Shown: positions 9,136 through 18,549, counted from the stretch's first letter. The stretch: DNA of 64,000 bases from Novosphingobium cyanobacteriorum (GCF_029436685.1 NZ_JAROCY010000005.1:62001-126000); one strand, 5' to 3'. Translations and numbers: made by a program. The notes: a model not told the origin generated them from the sequence alone.

Positions 9136-9387
9136 ATGAGCGGGCGTCGTCGTATGTCATTCGTTTTGACCAGCCTGCTGATGTGGGTTCTGCTGGGGGC
9201 AACACTTTGGTCGTTGCTCACCACGCTGGAAACGAGTTGCAAGCTGCAGGAATCACGCTCTCGCTTGTGGGCAGAATGCTTCGCTCCTGCCGGCCAGATG
9301 TATCTCGGTTTGTTTGCGCTGATCTTTACTGTCGACCTGATCCGGATTGCTTCGGTGCTGCGGGCAGCGAAGGCTGAGAAGGAATAA
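9136..9387 (+). CDS. Small two-helix membrane protein in the propionyl-CoA cluster
   Basis: Encodes 83 residues (ATG 9136; an internal ATG at 9154 is possible). Two hydrophobic segments are clear, about residues 8-28 (VLTSLLMWVLLGATLWSLL) and 54-73 (MYLGLFALIFTVDLIRIASV), with a charged C-terminal tail. Two Cys occur in the loop between them. I do not recognise the family. The stop codon is two bases before the pccA ATG, so translation of pccA may depend on it. Confidence 0.65.
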   Translation: MSGRRRMSFVLTSLLMWVLLGATLWSLLTTLETSCKLQESRSRLWAECFAPAGQMYLGLFALIFTVDLIRIASVLRAAKAEKE

Positions 9388-9389
9388 GA

Positions 9390-11411
9390 ATGTTCAAGAA
9401 AATCCTCATCGCCAACCGTGGCGAAATCGCCTGCCGCGTGATCAAGACCGCGCGTCGCATGGGCATCCAGACCGTCGCCGTCTATTCCGACGCCGACGCC
9501 CGCGCGCCTTTCGTGCAGATGGCGGACGAGGCCGTGCACATCGGCCCGTCGCCAGCCGCGCAGTCCTACCTGATCGCGGACAAGATCATCGCCGCGTGCA
9601 AGGCCACTGGGGCCGAGGCGGTCCATCCGGGCTACGGCTTCCTCTCCGAACGCACCTCCTTTGCCGAGGCGCTGGCCGCCGAGGGCATCGAGTTCATCGG
9701 GCCCCCCGTCGGCGCGATCGCCGCGATGGGTGACAAGATCGAATCGAAGAAGCTCGCCAAGGAAGCGGGCGTCAACGTCGTCCCCGGCTTCGTGGGCGAG
9801 ATCGAGGACACCGAGCACGCCGTGCGCATCTCGAACGAGATCGGCTATCCGGTGATGATGAAGGCTTCCGCCGGCGGCGGCGGCAAGGGCATGCGCCTTG
9901 CCTACAACGAGAAGGACGTGCGCGAAGGCTTCGAGGCCGTGAAGCGCGAGGGTCTGAACTCGTTCGGCGACGACCGCGTGTTCATCGAGAAGTTCATCCT
10001 CAACCCGCGCCACATCGAGATCCAGATCCTCGGCGACAAGCACGGCAACATTCTCTACCTCAACGAACGCGAATGCTCGATCCAGCGTCGCCATCAGAAG
10101 GTGGTCGAAGAGGCGCCCTCGCCCTTCGTCACGGATAAGATGCGCAAGGCGATGGGCGAACAGTGCGTCGCGCTGGCCCGCGCGGTGGGCTATTACAGCG
10201 CCGGCACAGTCGAACTGATCGTCTCTGGCGCGGATCCGACGGGCGAATCGTTCTATTTCCTTGAAATGAACACCCGCCTGCAGGTGGAACACCCCGTCAC
10301 CGAAGCGATCACCGGCGTGGACCTCGTCGAACAGATGATCCGCGTCGCCGCCGGTGAAAAGCTCGCCTTCGGGCAGGATGATGTGAAGATCGACGGCTGG
10401 GCCATCGAGAACCGCGTCTATGCCGAAGACCCCTATCGCGGCTTCCTGCCCTCCACCGGCCGCCTGGTGCGCTACCAGCCGCCCGTGGCCGGCTGGACCG
10501 ACGACGGCGCCGAGAATGGCCGCCGTGGCATGGACGGCGTGCGCGTGGACGATGGCGTCTATGAAGGCGGCGAAGTCTCGATGTTCTATGACCCCATGAT
10601 CGCCAAGCTGATCACCTGGGGCAAGACGCGCGACGAAGCGGCGGACAAGCAGATCGCCGCGCTGGATGCCTTCGAGATCGAAGGGCTGGGCCACAACATC
10701 GATTTCGTCAGTGCGATCATGCAGCACCCGCGCTTCCGCTCGGGCGAGCTGACCACCGGCTTCATTGCCGAGGAATATCCCGAGGGCTTCACCGGCGCCG
10801 CCCCGGCCGAAGGGCTGCATGAAAAGCTGGCGGCCATCGCCGGCTTCATCGCCACCGCCGAATCCGATCGCGCCCGCCGCATCGATGGCCAGCTCGGCGG
10901 GCGGCTCGAACCCGTGCACAAGTGGCAGGTCCTCGTCGATGGCGTGGACCACAAGGTCACGGTGGGCGAAAAGAAGGTGAAGGTGAATGGCGATCGCGTT
11001 GACCTGACCATGGCCTATCTGCCGGGCGAACGCTTCGTCCAGGCCGAAGTGGGTGACGACGTGCTGGGCGTGAAGCTGTCGCGCACCGCCACCGGATGGA
11101 AAATGACCACGCGCGGCCGCATTTTCACCGTGCAGGCCTTGCCGCGCCGGGTTGCCGCCTTGCGCGCGCACATGATCGAAAAGATCCCGCCGGATCTTTC
11201 TAAGTTTCTGATCTGCCCGATGCCGGGCCTGCTGGTTGCGCTCAACGTGGCCGAAGGCGATACCGTTGAAGCGGGCCAGCCGCTGGCGGTGGTCGAGGCG
11301 ATGAAGATGGAAAACATCCTGCGCGCCGAAAAGGCAGGCAAGGTGAAGGCGGTCAATGCCAAGGCGGGTGAAAGCCTTGCCGTGGACGCCATCATCCTTG
11401 AGATGGAATGA
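9390..11411 (+). CDS. pccA: Propionyl-CoA carboxylase alpha (biotin) subunit
   Basis: Encodes 673 residues. The biotin carboxylase part spans about 1-450: the N-terminal KILIANRGEIACRVI, the ATP-grasp glycine loop KASAGGGGKGMRL, and MNTRLQVEHPVTE. A middle BT-type region follows, then the biotinyl domain at the C-terminus with EAMKMEN, whose Lys is biotinylated. It carboxylates biotin and passes CO2 to PccB. Separation from pccB by the thiolase, mce and mutase genes is unusual for a two-subunit enzyme but keeps the whole route in one direction. Confidence 0.94.
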   Translation: MFKKILIANRGEIACRVIKTARRMGIQTVAVYSDADARAPFVQMADEAVHIGPSPAAQSYLIADKIIAACKATGAEAVHPGYGFLSERTSFAEALAAEGIEFIGPPVGAIAAMGDKIESKKLAKEAGVNVVPGFVGEIEDTEHAVRISNEIGYPVMMKASAGGGGKGMRLAYNEKDVREGFEAVKREGLNSFGDDRVFIEKFILNPRHIEIQILGDKHGNILYLNERECSIQRRHQKVVEEAPSPFVTDKMRKAMGEQCVALARAVGYYSAGTVELIVSGADPTGESFYFLEMNTRLQVEHPVTEAITGVDLVEQMIRVAAGEKLAFGQDDVKIDGWAIENRVYAEDPYRGFLPSTGRLVRYQPPVAGWTDDGAENGRRGMDGVRVDDGVYEGGEVSMFYDPMIAKLITWGKTRDEAADKQIAALDAFEIEGLGHNIDFVSAIMQHPRFRSGELTTGFIAEEYPEGFTGAAPAEGLHEKLAAIAGFIATAESDRARRIDGQLGGRLEPVHKWQVLVDGVDHKVTVGEKKVKVNGDRVDLTMAYLPGERFVQAEVGDDVLGVKLSRTATGWKMTTRGRIFTVQALPRRVAALRAHMIEKIPPDLSKFLICPMPGLLVALNVAEGDTVEAGQPLAVVEAMKMENILRAEKAGKVKAVNAKAGESLAVDAIILEME

Positions 11412-11432
11412 GTCGCTCTCCCCGGAGGGCAG

Positions 11433-11461
11433 TTGACGTTAACGTAAGCGCAAAGTAAGCG
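11433..11461 (+). promoter_or_regulatory. LiuR-type palindrome overlapping the etfBA promoter
   Basis: TTGACGTTAACGTAA at 11433-11447 is an almost perfect palindrome around TTAA and resembles the site of LiuR, the MerR-family regulator of branched-chain amino acid and acyl-CoA catabolism. Its left half doubles as a -35 (TTGACG), with TAAGCG 17 bases later as a possible -10. The regulator gene is not in this window. Confidence 0.55.
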
Positions 11462-11493
11462 CAGCGCTGAGAAACACGGAAAGGCTTGAGAAG

Positions 11494-12240
11494 ATGAAAG
11501 CCCTGGTCTGCGTGAAGCGCGTGATCGATTACAACGTGAAGCCGCGGGTAAAGGCGGACGGCACGGGTGTTGATCTCGCCAACGTGAAGATGAGCATGAA
11601 CCCGTTCGACGAGATCGCGGTCGAGGAAGCCATTCGCCTGAAGGAAAAGGGCGTGGTGACCGAGATCGTGGCGGTCTCTGTCGGCCCGGCCAAGGCGCAG
11701 GAAACGCTGCGCACGGCGCTGGCGATGGGCGCGGACCGCGCGATCCTCGTCCAGACCGATGACGAGGTGGAGCCGCTGGCGGTTGCCAAGATCGTCAAGG
11801 GCATTGCCGACGAGGAAGCGCCAGGCCTGATCATCACCGGCAAGCAGGCGATCGACGACGACAGCAACCAGGTCGGCCAGATGGTCGCCGCGCTGCTCGG
11901 CCGTCCGCAGGGCACTTTCGCCAACGAAGTTGCCGTCGAAGGCGATTCGGTCGTGGTGAAGCGTGAAGTCGATGGCGGTCTCGAAACGGTGAAGCTGGCG
12001 CTGCCGGCAGTGGTCACCACCGACCTGCGCCTCAACGAGCCGCGCTATGCCTCGCTGCCCAACATCATGAAGGCCAAGTCCAAGCCGCTCGCCACCAAGG
12101 CGCCGGCGGACTACGGCGTCGACACCGCGCCGCGGCTCAAGACGCTGAAGGTCTCCGAACCGCCGGTGCGCTCTGCCGGCGTGAAGGTGGCAGACGTGGA
12201 CGCCCTCGTCGCCAAGCTCAAGGAACTGGGAGTAGCCTGA
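11494..12240 (+). CDS. etfB: Electron transfer flavoprotein beta subunit
   Basis: Encodes 248 residues of the AMP-binding ETF subunit. Recognisable parts are the N-terminal [37 protein letters not shown] and the ETF-beta signature region [25 protein letters not shown] split around residues 168-192. ETF accepts electrons from acyl-CoA dehydrogenases and passes them to ETF-ubiquinone oxidoreductase. It is translationally coupled to etfA by a TGATG overlap and sits behind a candidate LiuR-regulated promoter. Confidence 0.96.
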   Translation: MKALVCVKRVIDYNVKPRVKADGTGVDLANVKMSMNPFDEIAVEEAIRLKEKGVVTEIVAVSVGPAKAQETLRTALAMGADRAILVQTDDEVEPLAVAKIVKGIADEEAPGLIITGKQAIDDDSNQVGQMVAALLGRPQGTFANEVAVEGDSVVVKREVDGGLETVKLALPAVVTTDLRLNEPRYASLPNIMKAKSKPLATKAPADYGVDTAPRLKTLKVSEPPVRSAGVKVADVDALVAKLKELGVA

Positions 12241-13172
12241 TGTCGAAGGTTCTCGTTTGGGTCGAACACGACAACGCCTCCGTCAAGGACGCCACCCTCG
12301 CCGTCGTGACCGCCGCTGCAAAGCTGGGTGAAGTGACCGCATTGGTCGCCGGCTCGGGTTGCGAAGGCGCCGCCGCTGCTGCCGCGCAGATCGAAGGCGT
12401 GGCCAAGGTGCTCAAGGCCGACGATGCGTCGCTCGCCAACGCACTGGCTGAAAACGTCGCGCCGCTCGTGGCCTCGCTGATGGCGGATTATGACGCGTTC
12501 CTCGCGCCCGCCACCACCACCGGCAAGAACGTCGCCCCGCGCGTTGCCGCGCTGCTCGATGTGATGCAGGTGTCCGATATCCTCTCGGTTGAAGGTCCCA
12601 AGACCTTTACCCGTCCGATCTATGCCGGCAACGCCATCGCCACGGTCGAATCAACCGATGCCAAGCTGGTGATCACCGTGCGCGGCACCGCCTTCGCCAA
12701 GGCCGGTGCAATCGGCGGCAGCGCCGCAGTCGAGGCGGTTGGCGGTGCGGCCGATGCCGGCACCAGCAGCTTCGTCGGCTCGGAAATCGCCAAGAGCGAA
12801 CGTCCCGAACTGACCTCGGCCAAGATCATCGTCTCGGGCGGCCGTGCGCTCAAGGATGCGGAAACCTTCGCCGCCACCATCACCCCGCTGGCTGACAAGC
12901 TGAACGCCGCGATCGGCGCCAGCCGCGCCGCGGTGGACGCAGGCTATGTGCCCAACGATTACCAGGTCGGCCAGACCGGCAAGATCGTGGCGCCGGAAGT
13001 CTACGTCGCGGTCGGCATCTCGGGCGCGATCCAGCACCTTGCCGGCATGAAGGACTCCAAGACCATCATCGCCATCAACAAGGACGAGGACGCCCCGATC
13101 TTCCAGGTGGCTGACATCGGCCTGGTGGGTGACCTGTTCAAGCTGGTGCCCGAGCTGACCGAAAAGCTCTGA
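12240..13172 (+). CDS. etfA: Electron transfer flavoprotein alpha subunit
   Basis: Encodes 310 residues of the FAD-binding subunit; the ATG shares one base with the etfB stop. The C-terminal FAD domain is intact: VSGGRALKD, then [39 protein letters not shown] and the closing [15 protein letters not shown]. The N-terminal domain is the usual variable ETF alpha/beta fold. It works with EtfB to collect electrons from acyl-CoA oxidation and is followed directly by a terminator. Confidence 0.96.
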   Translation: MSKVLVWVEHDNASVKDATLAVVTAAAKLGEVTALVAGSGCEGAAAAAAQIEGVAKVLKADDASLANALAENVAPLVASLMADYDAFLAPATTTGKNVAPRVAALLDVMQVSDILSVEGPKTFTRPIYAGNAIATVESTDAKLVITVRGTAFAKAGAIGGSAAVEAVGGAADAGTSSFVGSEIAKSERPELTSAKIIVSGGRALKDAETFAATITPLADKLNAAIGASRAAVDAGYVPNDYQVGQTGKIVAPEVYVAVGISGAIQHLAGMKDSKTIIAINKDEDAPIFQVADIGLVGDLFKLVPELTEKL

Positions 13173-13192
13173 GCATCCCACTCGACGCGATA

Positions 13193-13230
13193 AGAAAGGG
13201 GCTCCGCCAACGCGGGGCCCTTTTTCTTTG
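13193..13230 (+). terminator. Intrinsic terminator after etfA
   Basis: GAAAGGGGCTCCGCC and GCGGGGCCCTTTTTCTTT form a G/C-rich stem with one mismatch, followed by a T-rich run, 20 bases after the etfA stop. Confidence 0.85.
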
Positions 13231-13291
13231 AAGCTATTCAAACAGCGTAGCCGTCCTGGAAGCTCGCCATGTCTCAAATGGGCAATGCGTC

Positions 13292-13786
13292 CTAAACTTC
13301 CGGCCCCTCCAGCCCCAGCCTCAGACACTGGCTGAAGTCGTCGGCCACATAGTCGCCAAAGGCCTCGCAGGCGGTGAAGCCGTGCTTGCGGTAGAGGCCC
13401 AGCGCGGGTTCGAAGGCGGGGCCGCGGCCGGTCTCGAGGCTGACGCGGGTATAGCCCCGGGCGCGGGCGATGGCGATGAGGTGGAGAAGCATGGCTTCGC
13501 CCACCCCGTGGCCCAGCCATTCGGGCGCGACGCGCATCGACTTGAGCTCGCCATGCCTGGCGTCGAGCTGCTTGATCGCACCCATGCCCGCCAGCGCGCC
13601 ACGGACCCAGGCCGAATAGAAGGTGACGCCCGGCGCCCGCAGCCTGTCAACCGGCAGCGCGTGGACCTTGCAGGCCGGGGAACTGGCATGCATGCCCGAA
13701 AGGTGGATGGCGACAAGGGCCTGGATATCCTCGCCCGTCAGGTCGTCTTCGCGAATGTGCAGCCCATCCACCTTCTTGCCCGGCAT
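13292..13786 (-). CDS. GNAT family N-acetyltransferase
   Basis: Encodes 164 residues from ATG at 13786 with AAGGGAG nine bases upstream. The acetyl-CoA binding region is visible: MRVAPEWLGHGVGEAMLLHL (motif A with the R/Q-x-x-G-x-G/A pattern) then LYRKHGFTACEAFGDY. The N-terminal half is predicted substrate-binding and gives no clue to the acceptor. It is divergent from the isoaspartyl peptidase gene with 49 bases between the starts, so both promoters must overlap. Function beyond acetyl transfer is unknown. Confidence 0.82.
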   Translation of the reverse strand: MPGKKVDGLHIREDDLTGEDIQALVAIHLSGMHASSPACKVHALPVDRLRAPGVTFYSAWVRGALAGMGAIKQLDARHGELKSMRVAPEWLGHGVGEAMLLHLIAIARARGYTRVSLETGRGPAFEPALGLYRKHGFTACEAFGDYVADDFSQCLRLGLEGPEV

Positions 13787-13835
13787 GCATGCTCCCTTGC
13801 TGGCACGGTTCGTTTCATCTGCTATCGCTTTTGCC

Positions 13836-14768
13836 ATGAGCGAGACAAGCGGGAAGCAGTGGGCCATCGCCATCCATGGCGGGGCAGGATCGATGAAGCG
13901 CGCCACGATGGATGACGCGGGCGTGGCCACGCACGAGGCGGCGCTGCACGCGGCGCTGGAAGCGGGTGCGGCGGTGCTGCGCGAAGGCGGCAGCGCGATG
14001 GACGCGGTGACCGCCAGCGTCGTGGCGCTGGAGGACGATCCGCTCTTCAACGCCGGGCGAGGCGCGGTGTTCACCTACCACGGCACCAACGAACTCGACG
14101 CCGCCGTGATGGACGGCGCCAGCCGCGCGGCGGGCGCGGTTGCGGGGGTGACGCACACCCGCAACCCGGTGAAGCTGGCACGCACGGTGATGGAGGCGGG
14201 GCCGCACGTATTCCTGGCCGGCGCGGGCGCGGAGGAGTTTGCGCGCGAGCATGGGGTGGAGCAGGTCGACCCGGACTGGTTCGCCACCGAGGAGCGCTGG
14301 CGGCAGCTGCAGGAGCTGAAGGCCAGGAAACTGGGCTGGTTCGACGACGGGCTGAAATACGGCACGGTGGGCGCGGTGGCCTGCGACGCGGCGGGCCATG
14401 TCGCCGCCGCCACCTCGACCGGCGGGCTGACCGGCAAGCGGTGGAACCGCATCGGCGATTCGCCGGTGATCGGCGCAGGCACTTATGCCGACGACCGCGC
14501 CGGGGCGGTGAGCTGCACCGGATCGGGCGAACAGTTCATGCGCGTGGGTGTGGCCCACGAGATCTGTGCCCGGATGCGGCTGGGCGGTGAAAGCGCGCAG
14601 GGGGCGGCCGACGCGGTGCTGGCCGAAGTGGGCGCGATGCGCGGCGTGGGCGGGGTGATCGTGGTGACGCCTGCGGGCGAAACGGTGTTCGCCCACACCA
14701 CGCCGGGGATGTTCAGGGGCCGGGCAGACAGCACCGGCCTGTGCGAGGTGGGGATCTTCGGAGAATAG
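13836..14768 (+). CDS. Isoaspartyl peptidase / plant-type L-asparaginase
   Basis: Encodes 310 residues from ATG at 13836 (MSETSGKQWAIAIHGGAGS). This is an Ntn-hydrolase that self-cleaves before a Thr; the nucleophile is Thr177 in YGTVGAVACD. Other family marks are IAIHGGAG at the N-terminus, FNAGRGAVFT, and STGGLTGKRWNRIGDSPVIG in the beta chain. The family removes isoaspartyl residues from damaged peptides and can hydrolyse asparagine. Cytoplasmic, since no signal peptide is seen. The gene is convergent with galE. Confidence 0.92.
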   Translation: MSETSGKQWAIAIHGGAGSMKRATMDDAGVATHEAALHAALEAGAAVLREGGSAMDAVTASVVALEDDPLFNAGRGAVFTYHGTNELDAAVMDGASRAAGAVAGVTHTRNPVKLARTVMEAGPHVFLAGAGAEEFAREHGVEQVDPDWFATEERWRQLQELKARKLGWFDDGLKYGTVGAVACDAAGHVAAATSTGGLTGKRWNRIGDSPVIGAGTYADDRAGAVSCTGSGEQFMRVGVAHEICARMRLGGESAQGAADAVLAEVGAMRGVGGVIVVTPAGETVFAHTTPGMFRGRADSTGLCEVGIFGE

Positions 14769-14829
14769 GCGCAGGCGGGTGCGGCCCAGGAATGGCCGGA
14801 TGGCCTTTCCGCCCCCGCCAGCTGCCCCG

Positions 14830-15837
14830 TCACCCTTGCCCGCGGATCTCAGAAAGCTTGCGCTCCCATGCCAGTGCATGGGTCACGATCGTCTCGAGGT
14901 TGTCGTACTGCGGCACCCACGGCACCGTCGCCTTGATGCGGCGGTTGTCGGAGATCAGCGAATCGGGATCGCCCGCGCGGCGCGGGCCCATTTCGCGCAC
15001 GATCTTCAGGTTGGTCACCCGGTCCACCGCATCCAGCACTTCCAGCACCGAGAAGCCCCGGCCATAGCCGCAGTTCATCGTCAGCGAGCGTTCCGGCTGG
15101 TCGATCAGCCCTTCCAGCGCCAGCACATGCGCGTTGGCGAGGTCCGACACATGGATATAGTCGCGCACGCCGGTGCCATCGGGCGTGTCGTAATCGGTGC
15201 CGAACACGCTGACATGGCTGCGCTTGCCCAGCGCGGCCTCCACCGCCACCTTGATCAGGTGCGTGGCGCCGGCGGTCGATTGCCCGGTGCGGGCCTGCGG
15301 GTCAGCGCCGGCCACATTGAAATAGCGCAGCGCGCAGAAGTTGATCGGATGCGCCCGCGCCGTGTCCGCCAGCATCGTCTCGGTCATCAGCTTCGACATG
15401 CCATAGGGATTGATCGGCTGCTTGGGGCTGTCCTCGGTCACCGGCGAAACCTCGGGGATGCCGTATGTCGCCGCGGTGGAGCTGAAAATGAAGTGCTTCA
15501 CCCCGCCCGTCACCGCCGCCTCGATCAACGCGCGGCTCTTGGCGGTGTTGTTGTGATAGTACTTCAGCGGATTTTCGACCGATTCGGGTACGATGATCGA
15601 ACCGGCGAAGTGCATGATCGCGCCAATGCCCTGTTCGGCAATGATCCGCGCCACCAGCGCGCCGTCCTCGATATCGCCTTCGTACAGCGGCACGCCTTCG
15701 GGAATGGCGAAGCGGAAGCCGGTGGTCAGGTTGTCGATCACCGCCACCTTCCAGCCAGCATCCTTGAGCGCGAGCACGGCATGGCTGCCGATGTATCCCG
15801 CGCCGCCGGTCACCAGGACAGGAACCTTGTCACCCAT
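14830..15837 (-). CDS. galE: UDP-glucose 4-epimerase
   Basis: Encodes 335 residues from ATG at 15837 with GAGGTG seven bases upstream. Extended short-chain dehydrogenase: the NAD-binding glycine motif is VTGGAGYIGSHAV, the catalytic Tyr/Lys pair is in NPYGMSK, and FSSTAATYG supplies the Ser/Thr. It interconverts UDP-glucose and UDP-galactose for exopolysaccharide or lipid glycan synthesis. The phosphohexomutase at 28165 supplies related precursors but is not linked in an operon. Confidence 0.94.
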   Translation of the reverse strand: MGDKVPVLVTGGAGYIGSHAVLALKDAGWKVAVIDNLTTGFRFAIPEGVPLYEGDIEDGALVARIIAEQGIGAIMHFAGSIIVPESVENPLKYYHNNTAKSRALIEAAVTGGVKHFIFSSTAATYGIPEVSPVTEDSPKQPINPYGMSKLMTETMLADTARAHPINFCALRYFNVAGADPQARTGQSTAGATHLIKVAVEAALGKRSHVSVFGTDYDTPDGTGVRDYIHVSDLANAHVLALEGLIDQPERSLTMNCGYGRGFSVLEVLDAVDRVTNLKIVREMGPRRAGDPDSLISDNRRIKATVPWVPQYDNLETIVTHALAWERKLSEIRGQG

Positions 15838-15988
15838 GCGAATCACCTCGTTTACCCTCGTCTCTTCGCACTAGCAGCATGGGCCGTGCAGGGAATCCCC
15901 GTTTCATCCGTTCAGCATGGTGACAGCGCATCGGGCCTAGCGCCCGAAGCGGGATCGCATCACACTCCGGCCGGAAAGGCGCCTGCAC

Positions 15989-16732
15989 ATGAACCGGGTC
16001 CGCACTCTTGCAATCCTTCTGCCCCTGATGGCGATCTGCGCCCCCGCACTGGCGCAATCGATGGATGGTTGGGGCCGCGAAAGCTGGCGCGGCGGGCGCG
16101 GCGGCTGGGGTGAGGAGCGGCGTGAGGAGCGGGTGGAGCGCGGGCGCGTGCAGCCGTCGAAAAAGATCGACATCGAAACCTTCCGCGCGGCGGACGCGGG
16201 CGCTGCGCTGGGCCAGGGGCGCGTGGTCGTTTCGGCTGCGCAAGGGGCCGAGGCGGAATGGAAGCTGCCCGTCTATGAAGCCGCCGTTGTCGACCAGCTG
16301 GCCCGCCACGGCTATGACACCGCCACCGCTGCCGATCCGGGGCAGGTGGTGCAGGTGGCCGTGAGCCACCACACCGTGGTGCCCGAAGAAGCGCCGCACA
16401 GGCCGGTTTCAGGCGCGGTGAGCACCACGGTGAGCAATCGCGGCACCGGCTTCGGCATGGCGCTGGCGGTGGATCTGAGCAAGCCGGCCAAGGCCATCGT
16501 CTCCACCCGGCTTGACGTGCGCATCCGCGACAAGGCCAGTGGCCGGGTGCTGTGGGAAGGGCACGCACAGGGCCAGTCGCGCGAGGACGATGCGGGACTC
16601 GACAACGGCGCGGTCGCCAACCGCCTCGCCGCCGCGCTGTTCGCCCGCTTTCCCGATGGGCAGAGCGTGACCCCGCTCGAATCGGGCCCGCTCGATGCGC
16701 CTGCCGCGCCGCCGGCACCGGCGGCCGAATAA
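15989..16732 (+). CDS. Secreted DUF4136-like protein 1
   Basis: Encodes 247 residues. A signal peptide is clear (MNRVRTLAILLPLMAICAPA, LAQ) followed by a Gly/Arg/Glu-rich linker (about 25-55). The globular part ends with IVSTRLDVRIRDKASGRVLWEGHAQGQS, the pattern seen in DUF4136-type lipoproteins, though no lipobox Cys is present. The next gene has the same ending pattern ([21 protein letters not shown]), so the two are diverged paralogues. Likely periplasmic; function unknown. Confidence 0.72.
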   Translation: MNRVRTLAILLPLMAICAPALAQSMDGWGRESWRGGRGGWGEERREERVERGRVQPSKKIDIETFRAADAGAALGQGRVVVSAAQGAEAEWKLPVYEAAVVDQLARHGYDTATAADPGQVVQVAVSHHTVVPEEAPHRPVSGAVSTTVSNRGTGFGMALAVDLSKPAKAIVSTRLDVRIRDKASGRVLWEGHAQGQSREDDAGLDNGAVANRLAAALFARFPDGQSVTPLESGPLDAPAAPPAPAAE

Positions 16733-16777
16733 CCGATGTTATTGCACGGGGCATGCGGTCAGGCGCATAAGCGCGGG

Positions 16778-17356
16778 ATGCGTCATTGCCTCATCGCTCT
16801 CGCCCTTCTCTCGACCCCCGCCTTTGCGAAGCCGGTGGAGGTCACCCGGTTCCACACGCCCGAAACGCTGGCCAGCGTGCGCACCGGCGCGGCGGCGGTC
16901 GTGCCCGCGGCGGGCATGGATTCGCAAAGCCTGGAGACCGGCACCTGGCTCTCTGCGGTGCAGAAGGAAGTGGCGCTGCTCGGGTTTGGTGAATCGACGC
17001 CCGGCGCGGCGGACCGCGTGGTGGAAGTGCGGGTGGAGCGCGAGACACTGACCAGCGAACGCACGCGCAACCCGGTCTCGGTCGGCGTTGGCGGATCGAC
17101 CGGCGGATGGAACAGCGGCGTCGGGCTCGGGCTCGGCTTCAGCTTTGGCGGCGGGCCAAAGCAGCGCACGTATACGCGGCTGTCGGTGACCATCCGTGAT
17201 CGCCTGAGCGGCAAGGCGCTGTGGGAGGGTCGTGCGGAAAACACCGAATCCGCCAAGGACGCGCGCGCGTCGGTGCAGCAGGCGGCCCCGCGCCTTGCCC
17301 ACGCTCTCTTCGCGGGCTTCCCCGGCAGGTCGGGTGAGACTATCGTGGTCAAATGA
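16778..17356 (+). CDS. Secreted DUF4136-like protein 2
   Basis: Encodes 192 residues from ATG at 16778 ([20 protein letters not shown]), with a short signal peptide. A Gly-rich stretch ([20 protein letters not shown]) precedes the shared [19 protein letters not shown] segment, so it is a shorter paralogue of the preceding gene. The stop overlaps the ATG of the peptidase gene by ATGA, implying one operon. Probably periplasmic; function not known. Confidence 0.72.
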   Translation: MRHCLIALALLSTPAFAKPVEVTRFHTPETLASVRTGAAAVVPAAGMDSQSLETGTWLSAVQKEVALLGFGESTPGAADRVVEVRVERETLTSERTRNPVSVGVGGSTGGWNSGVGLGLGFSFGGGPKQRTYTRLSVTIRDRLSGKALWEGRAENTESAKDARASVQQAAPRLAHALFAGFPGRSGETIVVK

Positions 17357-18486
17357 CCATCGCCATCGACGCCGCGTTTGACAGCGGCAACATCGAAGTC
17401 CTCGGCATCGAGGGCCGCACCGCCACCCTGCGCATCCGCAAGGACCACCAGTCCGATTTCTTCCAGTGGTTCCACTTCCGCGTGGCGGGCGCGGCGGGCC
17501 AGCCGCTGACCCTGCGGATCACCGGGCTTGGCGGTTCGGCCTATCCCGATGGCTGGCCCAATTATCGCGCTGTGGTTTCCGAGGATCGCGAGTTCTGGGC
17601 GCGGGCGGAAACCAGCTATGACCGGGCGGAGGATAGCGGCACGCTGACCATCCGCCACACCCCCGAAGGCGGGTTGTGCCACTTCGCCTATTTCGCGCCC
17701 TATTCGCTGGAGCGGCACTTCGACCTGGTGGCGCAGGCGGCACAGAACCCCGGCGTGACGCACCGCGTGCTGGGCCACAGCCTTGATGGGCGGGCGATCG
17801 ACTGCCTGATGCTGGGCGAAGGGCCGGTGCAGGTCTGGCTCTATGCCCGCCAGCATCCCGGCGAATCGATGGCCGAATGGTGGATGGAAGGCGCGCTGGA
17901 CCTGCTGACCGACCCGGCCGATCCGCACGGCCGCGCGCTGCGCAAGCGCTGCACGTTCAACGTGGTGCCCAATGCCAACCCGGATGGTTCGGCGCGCGGC
18001 CACCTGCGCACCAATGCCGCGGGCGTGAACCTCAACCGCGAATGGCACGAACCCACGCCGGAACGTTCTCCCGAAGTGCTCGCCATCCGCAACGCGATGG
18101 ACGCAACCGGCGTCCACTTCGCCATGGACGTCCACGGGGACGAGGCGATTCCCCACGTGTTCCTTGCCGGGTTCGAAGGCATCCCTTCATGGACCGAGGC
18201 GCAGGGCGTGGGATACCGCCGCTATCGCGCCATCCTGGAACGCCGCACCCCCGATTTCCAGACCCGCCGCGGCTATCCCGAGGCGCGTCCCGGCACCGCC
18301 AACCTGACCATGTCCACCAACCAGGTAGCCGAACGCTTCGGTGCAGTGGCGATGACGCTGGAGATGCCGTTCAAGGACAACGACGACCTGCCCTGCGCCA
18401 TCCAGGGGTGGAGCCCGGAGCGCAGCAAGCTGCTGGCGCGGGACTGCATGGCGGCGCTTTACGAGTGGCTGGTCGAGCGGGGTTGA
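17353..18486 (+). CDS. M14-type zinc carboxypeptidase with N-terminal sandwich domain
   Basis: Encodes 377 residues; its ATG overlaps the preceding stop. An N-terminal domain of about 130 residues precedes an M14 peptidase domain. Zinc ligands fit His168 and Glu171 in [11 protein letters not shown] and the His of [33 protein letters not shown] and NLNREW are typical M14 substrate-site segments, and the catalytic Glu is probably in TLEMPF. No signal peptide is seen, so a cytoplasmic deglutamylase-like role (the cytosolic carboxypeptidase clade) is plausible. The operon partners are secreted, which is odd. Confidence 0.85.
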   Translation: MTIAIDAAFDSGNIEVLGIEGRTATLRIRKDHQSDFFQWFHFRVAGAAGQPLTLRITGLGGSAYPDGWPNYRAVVSEDREFWARAETSYDRAEDSGTLTIRHTPEGGLCHFAYFAPYSLERHFDLVAQAAQNPGVTHRVLGHSLDGRAIDCLMLGEGPVQVWLYARQHPGESMAEWWMEGALDLLTDPADPHGRALRKRCTFNVVPNANPDGSARGHLRTNAAGVNLNREWHEPTPERSPEVLAIRNAMDATGVHFAMDVHGDEAIPHVFLAGFEGIPSWTEAQGVGYRRYRAILERRTPDFQTRRGYPEARPGTANLTMSTNQVAERFGAVAMTLEMPFKDNDDLPCAIQGWSPERSKLLARDCMAALYEWLVERG

Positions 18487-18493
18487 TCCCCGC

Positions 18494-18549
18494 TCAATCC
18501 GTCTCAACCCGTTTCCACCCCCTTTCAGTCGTTTTCAACCGCCCTCAGC
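18494..18549 (+). promoter_or_regulatory. Phased TCAA tract, candidate Rho-utilisation site
   Basis: TCAA, TCAA, TCCA, TCAG, TCAA and TCAG begin at 18494, 18504, 18514, 18525, 18535 and 18545: spacings of 10, 10, 11, 10 and 10. The sense RNA is C-rich, G-poor and has no hairpin, as expected of a rut site, and no intrinsic terminator follows the peptidase gene. A mirror tract lies at 33403-33480. Confidence 0.45.
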
